Shown here one piece after another: positions 12,056 to 19,999 of a stretch of DNA of 27,890 nt. The position numbers were made by a program, and so were the translations under genes. The notes under the pieces were generated by a model. That model saw nothing but the letters and a program-made list of their open reading frames with translations, made no database searches and was not told the DNA's origin. Location: IMG/VR virus record IMGVR_UViG_3300042938_001485, positions 1 through 27,890 of that record. One strand, given 5' to 3'. The DNA comes from a virus. Each line of letters starts with the position of its first letter. Position 1 is the stretch's first letter.

Positions 12056-13740
12056 TCAAGCACCCGCACAGTCGGGCGGCGGCGAAGTACGTCGCCGATG
12101 TGCTGAAAGGAAAAGTTACCGCATGCAAATGGGTGAGACTAGCATGCGAGCGGCATGTCCGCGACACCGCGTCGTCTATAACAAAGTCATTTCCATACAT
12201 CTACAACAAGGACAAGGCCGAGCATGTCTGTAGGTTTATCGAACTACTGCCACACGTCAAAGGTAAGTGGGCGAAGCCGGACCCGATCACCCGGCTACCT
12301 CAGACGATCAAGCTAGAACCGTGGCAGCAGTTTGTGCTATGCTCTATATTCGGGTGGGTCAAGAAGTCTAATGGCAAGCGCAGGTATCAGAAGGCTCGCA
12401 TCTATGTGCCGCGTAAAAATGGCAAATCGATCATCGGCGCTGGCATCGGCATGTACATGTTAGCCAAGGACGGCGAGCATGGATCAGAAGTCTACTCAGG
12501 TGCTACCTCCGAGAAACAGGCGTGGGAAGTATTCGGACCGGCGAGGCAAATGGCGATCAGTCACCCGCAACTTGCACCCGGGCTAGGCATGACGATCAAC
12601 GCGCAGTCACTGATCATCGAACGCGACAATTCAAAATTCATTCCGGTGATCGGTAAGCCGGGTGATGGTTCGTCGCCGCACTGCGCGATTATCGATGAGT
12701 ATCACGAGCATAAAACCAGCGACCTCATCGACACCATGGAGACGGGCATGGGCGCTCGGGACCAACCACTCAGCTTGGTGATCTCGACCGCGGGTGCCGA
12801 TACCGCGGGACCATGCCGCGAGGATTGGAAATCCTGCGAGCGCCTGTTGCTGAACACCGGAGGTTTTGAGGATGAGAACTGCTTTGCCATCATATGGACC
12901 ATTGATGACGGCGACCGGTGGGATTGCGAGGCGGCGCTGGTCAAAGCCAACCCAAATTTCGGTATATCGATCAACGCCGACCGGATCATGGCCGAGCTGA
13001 AAGTGGCACAGCAAAATGCCAGCAAGCAGTCAGCATTCAAGACGAAGTACCTGAACCAATGGGTGAGCGCCAAGGATGGGTTCTTTAACGTGAGCGACTG
13101 GAACAAACTCGGCATCGCTGGAACCCGCGAGGATTATAAAGAGTACCCATGCTACCTCGCCGGTGACTTAGCCAGCAAGCACGACCTCGTGGCGCTCATG
13201 CAGTTGTTCTGCTTGCCAGATAAGCGTTATGTACTCTTCGGGAAATACTACCTGCCAGCAACCACGCTTGACCTACCCGAGAACCAGCACTACCGGAACT
13301 GGCAGATCAAAGGACACATCGAGAGCGCCGGTGAAGATGTCACCGACCTTGAGAATTTCAAACACGACGCGATCGAGCTGTGCCGCGACTACCAGGTGCT
13401 GGAGATGCCGAGCGACCCGAACCGAGCATGGGGAGTTTTCCCAGCGCTACAACGCGAAGGCATTCCGGTGGTCGAGTATCGCAACACGGTGCTGACCATG
13501 TCCGAGCCGATGAAACAACTCGACGCACTCATCCGCAGCGGCCGCATCATCCACGATGGTGATCCGGTCCTAGCCTGGGCGATCGGTAACGTCACCGGCC
13601 GCTACGACTGCAAAGACAATGTGTACCCAAACAAGGATACCTCGCAAAACAAAATTGACCCAGTGGTCGCAGCGCTCATGGCTATAGGTAGAGCAATGAC
13701 CAGACCGGAAGATGTCGCGGGATCATTCTTTGTCTTTTAA
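12028..13740 (+). CDS. terL: Terminase large subunit, HK97-type (Terminase_1)
   Basis: The packaging motor and cos nuclease has up to 570 residues. Numbering from TTG at 12028, the ATPase Walker A-like motif is VPRKNGKS (127-134), Walker B is CAIIDEYHEH with Asp223/Glu224, and the nuclease domain has CYLAGDLASKHDLVAL (Asp370) plus KIDPVVAALMAIGRA near the end. The N-terminus (YVADVLKGKVTACKWVRLAC) is typical of the family. No ATG is available; GTG at 12043 is an alternative start. Its 3' end overlaps the convergent lipoprotein gene by 18 bp. Confidence 0.94.
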   Translation: MCRSPVRPVVKHPHSRAAAKYVADVLKGKVTACKWVRLACERHVRDTASSITKSFPYIYNKDKAEHVCRFIELLPHVKGKWAKPDPITRLPQTIKLEPWQQFVLCSIFGWVKKSNGKRRYQKARIYVPRKNGKSIIGAGIGMYMLAKDGEHGSEVYSGATSEKQAWEVFGPARQMAISHPQLAPGLGMTINAQSLIIERDNSKFIPVIGKPGDGSSPHCAIIDEYHEHKTSDLIDTMETGMGARDQPLSLVISTAGADTAGPCREDWKSCERLLLNTGGFEDENCFAIIWTIDDGDRWDCEAALVKANPNFGISINADRIMAELKVAQQNASKQSAFKTKYLNQWVSAKDGFFNVSDWNKLGIAGTREDYKEYPCYLAGDLASKHDLVALMQLFCLPDKRYVLFGKYYLPATTLDLPENQHYRNWQIKGHIESAGEDVTDLENFKHDAIELCRDYQVLEMPSDPNRAWGVFPALQREGIPVVEYRNTVLTMSEPMKQLDALIRSGRIIHDGDPVLAWAIGNVTGRYDCKDNVYPNKDTSQNKIDPVVAALMAIGRAMTRPEDVAGSFFVF

Positions 13741-14109
13741 ATACTCAGCCTCAGACACTTGGTGGTGTAGGCGACCGCGGGCGACCTCGGCAAGTTGGGC
13801 AATCATCAGAGGGTCATTGATAAAGGCGCGTATGCGAGTCGATCCTTCGTAGTCATACACCCAGAGTTTATTCGACCCGACCGGGTAAATGTATGCACAG
13901 ACGGCGTGACCTTTCATTTCGCCAGTCTTCAACGATGTGTATTGGTACAGCAACACCTCGGACCATTTCGTTGAGTTTCTCAACCCATGCCGCATGGTGA
14001 TCGCAGTCGGTAAGCACGAGTTGTTTTCCCATTCTACATATTTTTCGGGGTTACTCGGAGTTGTCGAACACCCGACCACGAGAAAACATAGCGCCAATAA
14101 TTTTTTCAT
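13723..14109 (-). CDS. Papain-like cysteine-protease-fold lipoprotein (moron candidate)
   Basis: The protein has 128 residues. A type II signal peptide ends in the lipobox VVGC (Cys14), so it should be lipid-anchored. The mature part has NNSCLPTAITMRHGLR (Cys32 at the start of a helix), EMKGHAVCAYIYP (His68) and KLWVYDYEGS (Asp86), an order Cys-His-Asp that fits papain-like or transglutaminase-like folds. It is the only leftward gene in the late region, sits between terminase and portal, and has its own likely promoter, the hallmark of a lysogenic-conversion gene. It could alter the host envelope or block superinfection. The enzymatic call is inference from motif order; no family name is assigned. 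Confidence 0.75.
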   Translation of the reverse strand: MKKLLALCFLVVGCSTTPSNPEKYVEWENNSCLPTAITMRHGLRNSTKWSEVLLYQYTSLKTGEMKGHAVCAYIYPVGSNKLWVYDYEGSTRIRAFINDPLMIAQLAEVARGRLHHQVSEAEYLKDKE

Positions 14110-14115
14110 ACCTGT

Positions 14116-14144
14116 GTTATAATGCTATCAGCTTGACAAGTCTA
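14116..14144 (-). promoter_or_regulatory. Putative promoter of the leftward lipoprotein gene
   Basis: On the minus strand TAGACT (14144-14139), a 17-bp spacer and TATAAC (14121-14116) match sigma70-type boxes at 4/6 and 5/6. The start codon at 14109 lies only 6 nt after the -10 box, so the mRNA would be leaderless or nearly so. Gene isolation and orientation support an own promoter. Confidence 0.45.
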
Positions 14145-14172
14145 TAATTTTAATACACCATAGCGTCCAAGA

Positions 14173-15483
14173 ATGTTGCGAAACATACTTAATAAGAGCA
14201 GGGGAGTACTATCATTCGCGAATATCAGCGCGATGACTGGCTTGTCATTTCGTGGCAAAAACCAACGTGAGTCGCGTTCTAGCAATGACTTACAAAACGG
14301 CATCCTGCACCTTATCAGCACTCCGGCGGCGTCCGGTGCAGTTGTTACTGAGAACACTGCGCTGAACGTCGCCGCTGTTACGGCCTGCGTCCGACTGCTG
14401 GCCGACATGATCGCGAAGCTCCCGATTTATCTATACCGCGACACACCTGACGGACCGCTGGAAGTCACCGATCACCCTGGCATTCGGTGCATCGGTGGCA
14501 TCCCGTCCGAGTTGCACACTACATTTGAGCTACGCCAACTGATGGAAGTATCCAAAGGCCTCGGCGGCAATGGCTACGCTCGGGTCTACCGTGACCCATT
14601 CGGTGCGCCACGGGCGATCCAATGGCTCAACCCATACGATGTCACACCTCGCAAGGTGTCGCGTCCAAATGGCGAGTGCTATATTTCGTACGAGGTCAAA
14701 GGCACCCGCGAGATCCTCACCCGCCACGACATCTTGCATGTGCGAGGTATCAGCCGCGACGGCATCGAGGGCGTGTCACCGATCCGCATGCTGCGCGAGT
14801 CGATTGGCACTTGCCTGGCACAGACCGAGGCCGCTGGAAAACTGATGCGCGAAGGCACCCACTTCCCGGGCTACCTAGTCGCACCACAGGCGCTTTCATC
14901 GAAGCAGATGGAAGACGCTCGGACCGAGTGGGACAGGAACACCGCCGGGGCAAAAAATGCTGGTCGCGTCCCGATCATGCACGGTGGATTTGACTTCAAA
15001 CAGACCAACGGCATGAGCATGGTTGACGCCGAGTTTCTCGGATCCCGCCGCTTTGAGTTGCAGGAGATTGCACGGTTCTACGGCATCCCCGCATTCATGG
15101 TCGGGGACTCGACGGCCTCGACCACATGGGGGACTGGCATCGAGCAGCAGACGCTTGGCTTCTTGAACAACTGCTTGGATCCACACCTCGTGGCGTGGGA
15201 GCAATCCATGGCCATGACATTGCTCACCACTCAAGAGCAGCAGTCGGGATTCTATTTCCGCTTCGACCGCGACGCCTTGGCGAATGCCGACCTCGCATCT
15301 AAGGCGGCCTACTTCCAGACGATGCGCGGCATCGGCGTCTACTCGGTCAACGACATCCGCGAGCGCATCGACGAGCGCCGCATCGCACCAACAGACGGCG
15401 GCGACGACTACGCACTGCCATTCAACAACACCGGGGGAGCCGCGCAAGCGAAAGCCACCGAACCCGCACCCGAGGCACCATGA
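14173..15483 (+). CDS. Portal protein, HK97 family
   Basis: This 436-residue portal forms the dodecameric ring at the head vertex through which DNA is packaged and ejected. Family landmarks are ALNVAAVTACVRLLADMIAK near the start, GNGYARVYRD, IQWLNPYDVTP, LTRHDILHVRG, GIEGVSPIRMLRESI and the central EIARFYGIPAFMVGDS. The C-terminal 25 residues are disordered and rich in Ala, Pro and Glu. It overlaps the protease gene by ATGA at 15480, giving the normal portal-protease-capsid order. The upstream gap of 63 bp carries the leftward lipoprotein promoter; I see no well-spaced promoter for the portal itself. Confidence 0.95.
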   Translation: MLRNILNKSRGVLSFANISAMTGLSFRGKNQRESRSSNDLQNGILHLISTPAASGAVVTENTALNVAAVTACVRLLADMIAKLPIYLYRDTPDGPLEVTDHPGIRCIGGIPSELHTTFELRQLMEVSKGLGGNGYARVYRDPFGAPRAIQWLNPYDVTPRKVSRPNGECYISYEVKGTREILTRHDILHVRGISRDGIEGVSPIRMLRESIGTCLAQTEAAGKLMREGTHFPGYLVAPQALSSKQMEDARTEWDRNTAGAKNAGRVPIMHGGFDFKQTNGMSMVDAEFLGSRRFELQEIARFYGIPAFMVGDSTASTTWGTGIEQQTLGFLNNCLDPHLVAWEQSMAMTLLTTQEQQSGFYFRFDRDALANADLASKAAYFQTMRGIGVYSVNDIRERIDERRIAPTDGGDDYALPFNNTGGAAQAKATEPAPEAP

Positions 15484-16154
15484 AATCTTTACAAACCATC
15501 ACCATCGGAGGCCGTGAGTCACGCCGACTCACAGCGCCCATCGAGCTACGCGCCGAGGGCGACAGCGAGCAGAGCAACATCATCTTCGGCTACGCGGCAA
15601 AATTCAATTCGCGCTCGGGCAACCTCGGTGAAGCGAACAGGCAATTCTACGAAACCATCGCACCAGGTGCATTCGACGATGTGCTGCTAGATGATGTCCG
15701 CGCACTCTTCAACCACGAGGCGGACATGATCCTCGCACGGTCAAAGAACGGTGAAGGTACACTCACGCTCGGCATCGACGATGTCGGTCTGACCTACATG
15801 TTTGAGGCACCAGACACGCAAGTCGGCCGCGACCTTCTTGTCTCTCTTCGACGCGGTGACATCGATCAAAGCTCGTTCAGTTTCACCGTCTCAAAGGACG
15901 GACAAAGCTGGGTGGAATCCCGCGACGAGAACGGGGCTACCGTCTTCGAGCGCACCATCAACAAGGTATCACGCCTCTACGATGTCTCGCCGGTGACCTA
16001 CCCGGCCTACGAGGACACCGAGGTCGATGTCCGTTCGATCACCACTCTCATCAAAGATTTTCAACCAGAGGAAACGCCGACCCCGGCACCTCCTGAAAAC
16101 CACTCCCTAAGTCACTGGCAGCGACGGTGGGGCATCAGCAAGCCTGCCGTCTAA
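15480..16154 (+). CDS. Prohead maturation protease, HK97 (U35) family
   Basis: This 224-residue serine protease cleaves scaffold and capsid delta-domains during head maturation. IIFGYAAKFNS, ETIAPGAFDD, ALFNHEADMILAR (His79) and DIDQSSFSF (catalytic Ser near 132) are family motifs, followed by LYDVSPVTYPAYEDTEV, the standard end of the domain. The last 40 residues are Pro/Glu-rich and may act in assembly. It starts in an ATGA overlap with the portal. A 41-nt gap with a GNRA-type hairpin separates it from the capsid gene. Confidence 0.93.
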   Translation: MKSLQTITIGGRESRRLTAPIELRAEGDSEQSNIIFGYAAKFNSRSGNLGEANRQFYETIAPGAFDDVLLDDVRALFNHEADMILARSKNGEGTLTLGIDDVGLTYMFEAPDTQVGRDLLVSLRRGDIDQSSFSFTVSKDGQSWVESRDENGATVFERTINKVSRLYDVSPVTYPAYEDTEVDVRSITTLIKDFQPEETPTPAPPENHSLSHWQRRWGISKPAV

Positions 16155-16168
16155 CAAAACAAAAATAC

Positions 16169-16186
16169 GACTGCTGTGAAGCAGAC
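16169..16186 (+). promoter_or_regulatory. GNRA-type hairpin upstream of major capsid gene
   Basis: GACTGCTGTGAAGCAGAC forms CTGCT-GTGA-AGCAG, a 5-bp stem with a GUGA (GNRA) tetraloop. Exactly 9 nt separate it from the capsid ATG at 16196. The identical 18 nt occurs at 19587-19604, also 9 nt before a start codon (tail tube). Both are preceded by an A-rich CTAACAA leader. Neither gene has a Shine-Dalgarno sequence, so the hairpin probably acts in translation or mRNA stability. Confidence 0.8.
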
Positions 16187-16195
16187 GCCCACCAC

Positions 16196-17506
16196 ATGAA
16201 ACTAAAAGAACTGCAAGAAAAGCGCGGCTCGCTGATGAAGCAAGTACGCGAAATCCTCGACTTCGTCGGGACTCAAAACCGCTCACTAACCGCTGACGAG
16301 GAAACAAAGATCCGCGCCATGGAAGGTGACATCGACGGACTCACTGCATCGATCGACGCAGAGGTTCGCCAAATGCAACGCGAAGGCGCAGCACGCAGCA
16401 CTCCGGTGTTGAATGTCGGCGAACAACGCGATGTCAACACGTTCGACTTTAACAAAGTCTTGAACCACCTCTACCGTTCCGCAAAGGGCGGTGCCACAGT
16501 CATCGACGGCATCGAGGCCGAAATGATCCGCGAGGGCGAAACAGAAGCTCGTTCCGCAGGCATCAGCGCCGGTGGCATTTTGCTTCCGCGTCTCCTGGTC
16601 CGCCGTGAAAACCGCGACATGACCGCAAGCGGTACGACTACCACTACTGGCGACCAAGGCGGCATGACCGTACAAGTTGAAAAGCGTGGATTGCTCGACG
16701 ACTTTTTCAACTCGTCCGTGATGCGTCTAGCAGGTGCCACGGTGCTTGAAGGACTCACTGGCAACCTCGACTTGCCACGCATCATCGCTGGCACAGCGGC
16801 CGCAGGAAAAGCAGAAAACGGAACCTCCGACGAAGTGTCGCCGACGACCGCCATGCTTCAGCTCACACCTAAGCGTTTGCCAGCATACATCGACATCAGC
16901 GAGCGTTTGCTTCTGCAATCTTCGGTTGCCATCGAGACGATCCTTCGCGGTCACCTCGCTACGCAAATGGGTGCCACGCAAGAAGCGGCATTCTTCCACG
17001 GCGGCGGCACCAACGAGGCCAATGGCATCGCTGGTACTTCTGGCATCGGATCTGTTGCTGGCGGTACTAACGGCCTTGCACCTAGCCTTGCAAACTTGAT
17101 CGCACTTGAAACCGCAGTAGATACCAGCAACGCATTGCTTGGCAATCTGTCGTACGTTTCTAACGGTCAAATTCGCGGCAAGCTCAAGGGTACGCCAAAG
17201 GTAGCGACCACCGACAGCCGCATGTTGCTCGACAGCGACGGCCTCGTGAACGGCTACACACCGTACTTCACGAATGCAGTGAGCCGGACCCTTACCAAAG
17301 GAACCAGTTCTGTCGCATCGGCGATCTTCTTCGGCAACTTCGCCGACTATGTCGTCGGTTACTGGGGCGGTGTTTCCCTCGAGATGGTCCGCGACAAGAC
17401 CAACGCCATTACCGGCATCTATTCGCTCGTCGCTTCGACCTACTACGACGGCGGTGTTGTCCGTCCGAAATCGTTTGCGGCGCAGCTTGATGCGCTCGGT
17501 GCTTAA
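16196..17506 (+). CDS. Major capsid protein, HK97 fold
   Basis: The protein has 436 residues. The N-terminal 75 residues are a charged coiled coil (KLKELQEKRGSLMKQVREIL onward), the delta domain expected to act as an internal scaffold and be removed by the upstream protease. The remainder is an HK97-type capsid: LLDDFFNSSVMRLAGATVL, LPRIIAGTAAA, LTPKRLPAYIDISERLLLQS and FFGNFADYVVGYWGGVSLEM, ending with VRPKSFAAQLDALGA. The start at 16196 is chosen because it opens the coiled coil and lies 9 nt after the hairpin. A strong terminator follows. Confidence 0.96.
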   Translation: MKLKELQEKRGSLMKQVREILDFVGTQNRSLTADEETKIRAMEGDIDGLTASIDAEVRQMQREGAARSTPVLNVGEQRDVNTFDFNKVLNHLYRSAKGGATVIDGIEAEMIREGETEARSAGISAGGILLPRLLVRRENRDMTASGTTTTTGDQGGMTVQVEKRGLLDDFFNSSVMRLAGATVLEGLTGNLDLPRIIAGTAAAGKAENGTSDEVSPTTAMLQLTPKRLPAYIDISERLLLQSSVAIETILRGHLATQMGATQEAAFFHGGGTNEANGIAGTSGIGSVAGGTNGLAPSLANLIALETAVDTSNALLGNLSYVSNGQIRGKLKGTPKVATTDSRMLLDSDGLVNGYTPYFTNAVSRTLTKGTSSVASAIFFGNFADYVVGYWGGVSLEMVRDKTNAITGIYSLVASTYYDGGVVRPKSFAAQLDALGA

Positions 17507-17517
17507 TTAACACCACT

Positions 17518-17552
17518 AGGTGGATCGGGTAACACCGGTCCACCTTTCACTT
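17518..17552 (+). terminator. Hairpin terminator after the major capsid gene
   Basis: AGGTGGATCGG (17518-17528) pairs with CCGGTCCACCT (17535-17545), an 11-bp stem with one T-G pair and a 6-nt GTAACA loop, followed by TTCACTTTCC. It begins 11 nt after the capsid stop. The weak T-tract suggests partial termination or 3'-end protection, which would keep capsid mRNA more abundant than that of the connector genes beyond. Confidence 0.7.
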
Positions 17553-17558
17553 TCCTAT

Positions 17559-17756
17559 ATGCTAGTGCAATTCCTAAGAACCGTATGTGTCCAGGGCATC
17601 CACCGTGAGCAAGGCTCAGTGCATGACATGGACCACCTCGCCGCCGCAATCGCGGTGGCAGACGGCGACGCTGTTGCATTCATTACCCCGGCGAAATCAC
17701 AGCGCGAAACCGCTGCGGCAAAGCCAAAAACAGAAAACGCCTCGCTAAATGTCTGA
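17559..17756 (+). CDS. Small head-region protein, function unknown
   Basis: The protein has 65 residues from ATG at 17559, the first start after the capsid terminator. It reads LVQFLRTVCVQGIHREQG, then an AAAIAVADGDAVAFI segment and a polar Lys/Ala/Thr tail. Short proteins of this pattern (a strand, then an index-like helix with Ala/Gly) often lie between capsid and connector genes in HK97-like phages, but their role is unclear. It overlaps the gp6-like gene by 8 bp. Confidence 0.7.
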   Translation: MLVQFLRTVCVQGIHREQGSVHDMDHLAAAIAVADGDAVAFITPAKSQRETAAAKPKTENASLNV

Positions 17757-18384
17757 CCCGTTCTACACACCGCCTCGCACACAGCGGCCGTTCTACACGC
17801 TGATCACGCCGCCGACCACTGAGCCAATCTCGGTCGAGCAGGCATCGGCGCATCTGCGGGTGGATTCGGAGGACGATTTGACGTACATCGAGGCGCTCAT
17901 CGGCGTGGCCCGTGAGTACGTCGACAACGTCACCGGCCGCGTGGCCATGCACAGTCACCACCGGGTCAGCGCTAACTCATGGGTCGGACTGACAGGCCCA
18001 GAGTTTCTTGACACCGTCAACCTGTACAGGTCGCCGCTCACCTCGGTGAGCCACGTTAAATACTACCCAAGCGGATCCAATGTACTGACGACAATACCAT
18101 CGACAGACTACCGCGTCATCACCGGCTCACTGCCAGGCATGGTGCAGTTTGTCATCGACCTGCCAACGGTCGAGGACCGGGTCGACGCAATCCAAATCAC
18201 TTTCACCGCTGGCCAGACAGTCATGTCGGCCGTCACGCCAGGACAACGCCACGCGGTCCAGTTGCTCACCGCTCACCTATACGAAAACCGTGTGCCAGTG
18301 GTCATCGGTAACATCACCGCCGAGCTACCCTACTCACTCAAGGCACTCATCGAGCAGCAGAAAATAGGAGGGTGGTTTGTATGA
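17749..18384 (+). CDS. Head-tail connector, gp6-like (adaptor)
   Basis: The protein has 211 residues. EPISVEQASAHLRVDSEDDL, then YIEALIGVAREYVDNVTGR is the typical start of gp6-like connector proteins, which form the ring below the portal. PLTSVSHVKYYPSG, VDAIQITFTAG and TPGQRHAVQLLTAHLYENR continue the family pattern, and the helical end (SLKALIEQQKIGGWFV) is standard. It overlaps the next gene by ATGA. The first 20 residues are Pro-rich and probably flexible. Confidence 0.9.
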   Translation: MSDPFYTPPRTQRPFYTLITPPTTEPISVEQASAHLRVDSEDDLTYIEALIGVAREYVDNVTGRVAMHSHHRVSANSWVGLTGPEFLDTVNLYRSPLTSVSHVKYYPSGSNVLTTIPSTDYRVITGSLPGMVQFVIDLPTVEDRVDAIQITFTAGQTVMSAVTPGQRHAVQLLTAHLYENRVPVVIGNITAELPYSLKALIEQQKIGGWFV

Positions 18385-18710
18385 ACCCGGGCAAGCTCGA
18401 CCGCCGCGTCGTCATCCAAGTGCGTGTCTTTTCCAAGGACGCCACAGGATCGAGAGTCGAGACATGGTCTGACCACGCCACGGTGTGGGCCGAGCTGGTC
18501 ACCGCGAAAGCCAAGCCAAACGAGGTAGACATCGCCGACGCCGACCGCGCCACAGAGGTCCAGCAATTTCGCATCCGCTACAGGACCATCACCAGCACCG
18601 GCTACAGACTGCTATACCGCAGCAAATTTTTCAACATCACCGGCATCACCGAGGAAGGGCGCCAGGCGTCTCTACTACTCGATACCGTGACATACCAATC
18701 CATTTCCTAA
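18381..18710 (+). CDS. Head closure / head-tail joining protein (SPP1 gp16-like)
   Basis: The protein has 109 residues. MNPGKLDRRVVIQVRVFSKD, VETWSDHATVWAELV, ATEVQQFRIRYR and ITSTGYRLLYRSKFFNITGI are the strand pattern of the beta-barrel head-completion family that closes the portal after packaging. The start at 18381 is set by ATGA overlap with the connector stop. The stop overlaps the next start as TAATG. Confidence 0.9.
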   Translation: MNPGKLDRRVVIQVRVFSKDATGSRVETWSDHATVWAELVTAKAKPNEVDIADADRATEVQQFRIRYRTITSTGYRLLYRSKFFNITGITEEGRQASLLLDTVTYQSIS

Positions 18711-19186
18711 TGGCTACCCTACAATCAATCGCCATCGAGAAAAAGAGGTTCAACGACCTTTTGCGGGAGATTGACGCACTACCCAAGAAGCTACGCAAAG
18801 GTGCCGAGCTATCAGTGCTACGCGCCGGTGCGATCCTCATTCGCAACTCAGCCAAGAGTTTCGCGGCCAGAAGCAAAGATTCAGGCGCACTTGGCAAATC
18901 GATCACGCTCGTCATCACGGGTAAAACTGGCAGCAAGACAGCAAAAGTCGGACCATTAAAAAGTTACAGGAAAACAGTCAAAAGGACAAACAAGAAGAGT
19001 GGTAAAAAGTATAGCATGGAAGCAATGCCACAAAGGTATTCTCACCTAGTTGAGTACGGCACCAGCAAAACACCTGCACAACCATTCATCCGCCCGGCGA
19101 TCGATGCCACGCAAGAGAAGGTGGCTGGTGCCATGGCGGCACAGCTCGACCTCTACCTCACCCGCATTCTGGCGAAATCATCATGA
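18710..19186 (+). CDS. Tail completion / joining protein, HK97 gp10-like
   Basis: The protein has 158 residues. It begins ATLQSIAIEKKRFNDLLREI and continues with an LRKGAELSVLRAGAILIRNSAKS helix, a Lys-rich central stretch (RKTVKRTNKKSGKKY) and YSHLVEYGTSKTPAQPFIRPA, the best marker of the HK97 gp10-like family that caps the tail tube end. It is coupled by TAATG upstream and ATGA downstream. Confidence 0.9.
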   Translation: MATLQSIAIEKKRFNDLLREIDALPKKLRKGAELSVLRAGAILIRNSAKSFAARSKDSGALGKSITLVITGKTGSKTAKVGPLKSYRKTVKRTNKKSGKKYSMEAMPQRYSHLVEYGTSKTPAQPFIRPAIDATQEKVAGAMAAQLDLYLTRILAKSS

Positions 19187-19569
19187 GCTACCAATCCGAT
19201 ATCTACGATGCGGTGGTAGCAGGTGCCACACTCTCGCCGCTCATCGGCAATCGGTTCTTCTGGGACATCGCCGACGGTGACGCAGTGGCACCCTACATCG
19301 TCGCGCAGACGGTCAGCACCCTGTCGGAGAATACCAACGACGGCAACAGGTCACTATCATTTCCGCTCATCCAGTTTTCTATATGGGCAAAGACCAAGGT
19401 GTCGGTGATCGCAATCACGGCGGCACTCAAGACTGACATCGAGGGCATCACACTCCCCGGCTCAAGCAGCACCTCACTATCATTCTCATCGTCCAACTCG
19501 ACCTACGAAACCGACACGAAGCTATATGGCGAACTTGTGGAATACCGAGGTCATTCACTCACCAACTAA
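19183..19569 (+). CDS. Tail terminator / completion protein (DUF3168-like)
   Basis: The protein has 128 residues. SYQSDIYDAVVAG, IGNRFFWDIADGDAVAPYIV and FPLIQFSIWAKTK resemble the DUF3168/gp17-like proteins that stop tail-tube growth and join tail to head. A Ser-rich segment (SSTSLSFSSSNSTYE) lies near the end. It overlaps gp10-like by ATGA. The gap after it (19570-19613) holds the second hairpin. Confidence 0.85.
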   Translation: MSYQSDIYDAVVAGATLSPLIGNRFFWDIADGDAVAPYIVAQTVSTLSENTNDGNRSLSFPLIQFSIWAKTKVSVIAITAALKTDIEGITLPGSSSTSLSFSSSNSTYETDTKLYGELVEYRGHSLTN

Positions 19570-19586
19570 ACTAACAATAAAAAACT

Positions 19587-19604
19587 GACTGCTGTGAAGC
19601 AGAC
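19587..19604 (+). promoter_or_regulatory. GNRA-type hairpin upstream of tail tube gene (second copy)
   Basis: This is the same 18-nt GACTGCTGTGAAGCAGAC as at 16169-16186, again exactly 9 nt before the start codon (ATG 19614) and preceded by a CTAACAATAA-type A-rich leader. The flanking spacer bases differ (ATCAAAAAC against GCCCACCAC), so hairpin and distance are conserved while the rest is free. It marks the second of the two highest-copy virion proteins. Confidence 0.8.
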
Positions 19605-19613
19605 ATCAAAAAC

Positions 19614-19997
19614 ATGGCTAAAAGCAAAGCATTCGGCACCACAGTCTCGGTCAACGCCACGGCTATCACCGGCATCAATGACATCACGCTCTCCGGAGCC
19701 GAGGTGCCATTCATCGACATCACCACCAACGACTCCACTGCGAAGGAATTTGTGGCCGGACTCATTGACAATGGTACACTTGAACTAACAGGTAAGTTTG
19801 ACAATCTATCGACGGGTCAGGACTACCTTCGAGCCAACACCGGGTTAAGCAAAGCGTTTATCATCACTTTGCCAAGCACCGCGACGATCGGATTCAACGC
19901 AGTGATCGGTGCCATGAATGAATCGATTTCATTTGAAGGCACAGTTGATTTCTCGATCTCATGCAAAATTGATGGCGCGAAAACCTACTCCGTTTAA
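19614..19997 (+). CDS. Major tail tube protein
   Basis: The protein has 127 residues and is mostly beta. SKAFGTTVSVNATAITGIND, LSGAEVPFIDITTND, EFVAGLIDNGTLELTGKFDN and SISFEGTVDFSISCKIDG follow the strand pattern of siphovirus tail tube proteins, hexamers of which stack to build the tube. The repeated translation hairpin before it and its place before the tail chaperone support the call. It is small compared with many tube proteins. The next ATG lies 3 nt after its stop. Confidence 0.85.
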   Translation: MAKSKAFGTTVSVNATAITGINDITLSGAEVPFIDITTNDSTAKEFVAGLIDNGTLELTGKFDNLSTGQDYLRANTGLSKAFIITLPSTATIGFNAVIGAMNESISFEGTVDFSISCKIDGAKTYSV

Positions 19998-19999
19998 TC

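Noticed and set aside
13723-13740. Lipoprotein gene as a mere antisense shadow of terminase.
   Set aside because: Only 18 bp overlap. The rest lies outside any other gene and has signal peptide, lipobox and conserved-looking Cys/His/Asp motifs.
14133-14161. Rightward promoter from the perfect TTGACA at 14133 for the portal gene.
   Set aside because: No -10-like hexamer lies 16-18 bp downstream; TATAAT is only 5 bp away. The leftward boxes in the same gap fit better.
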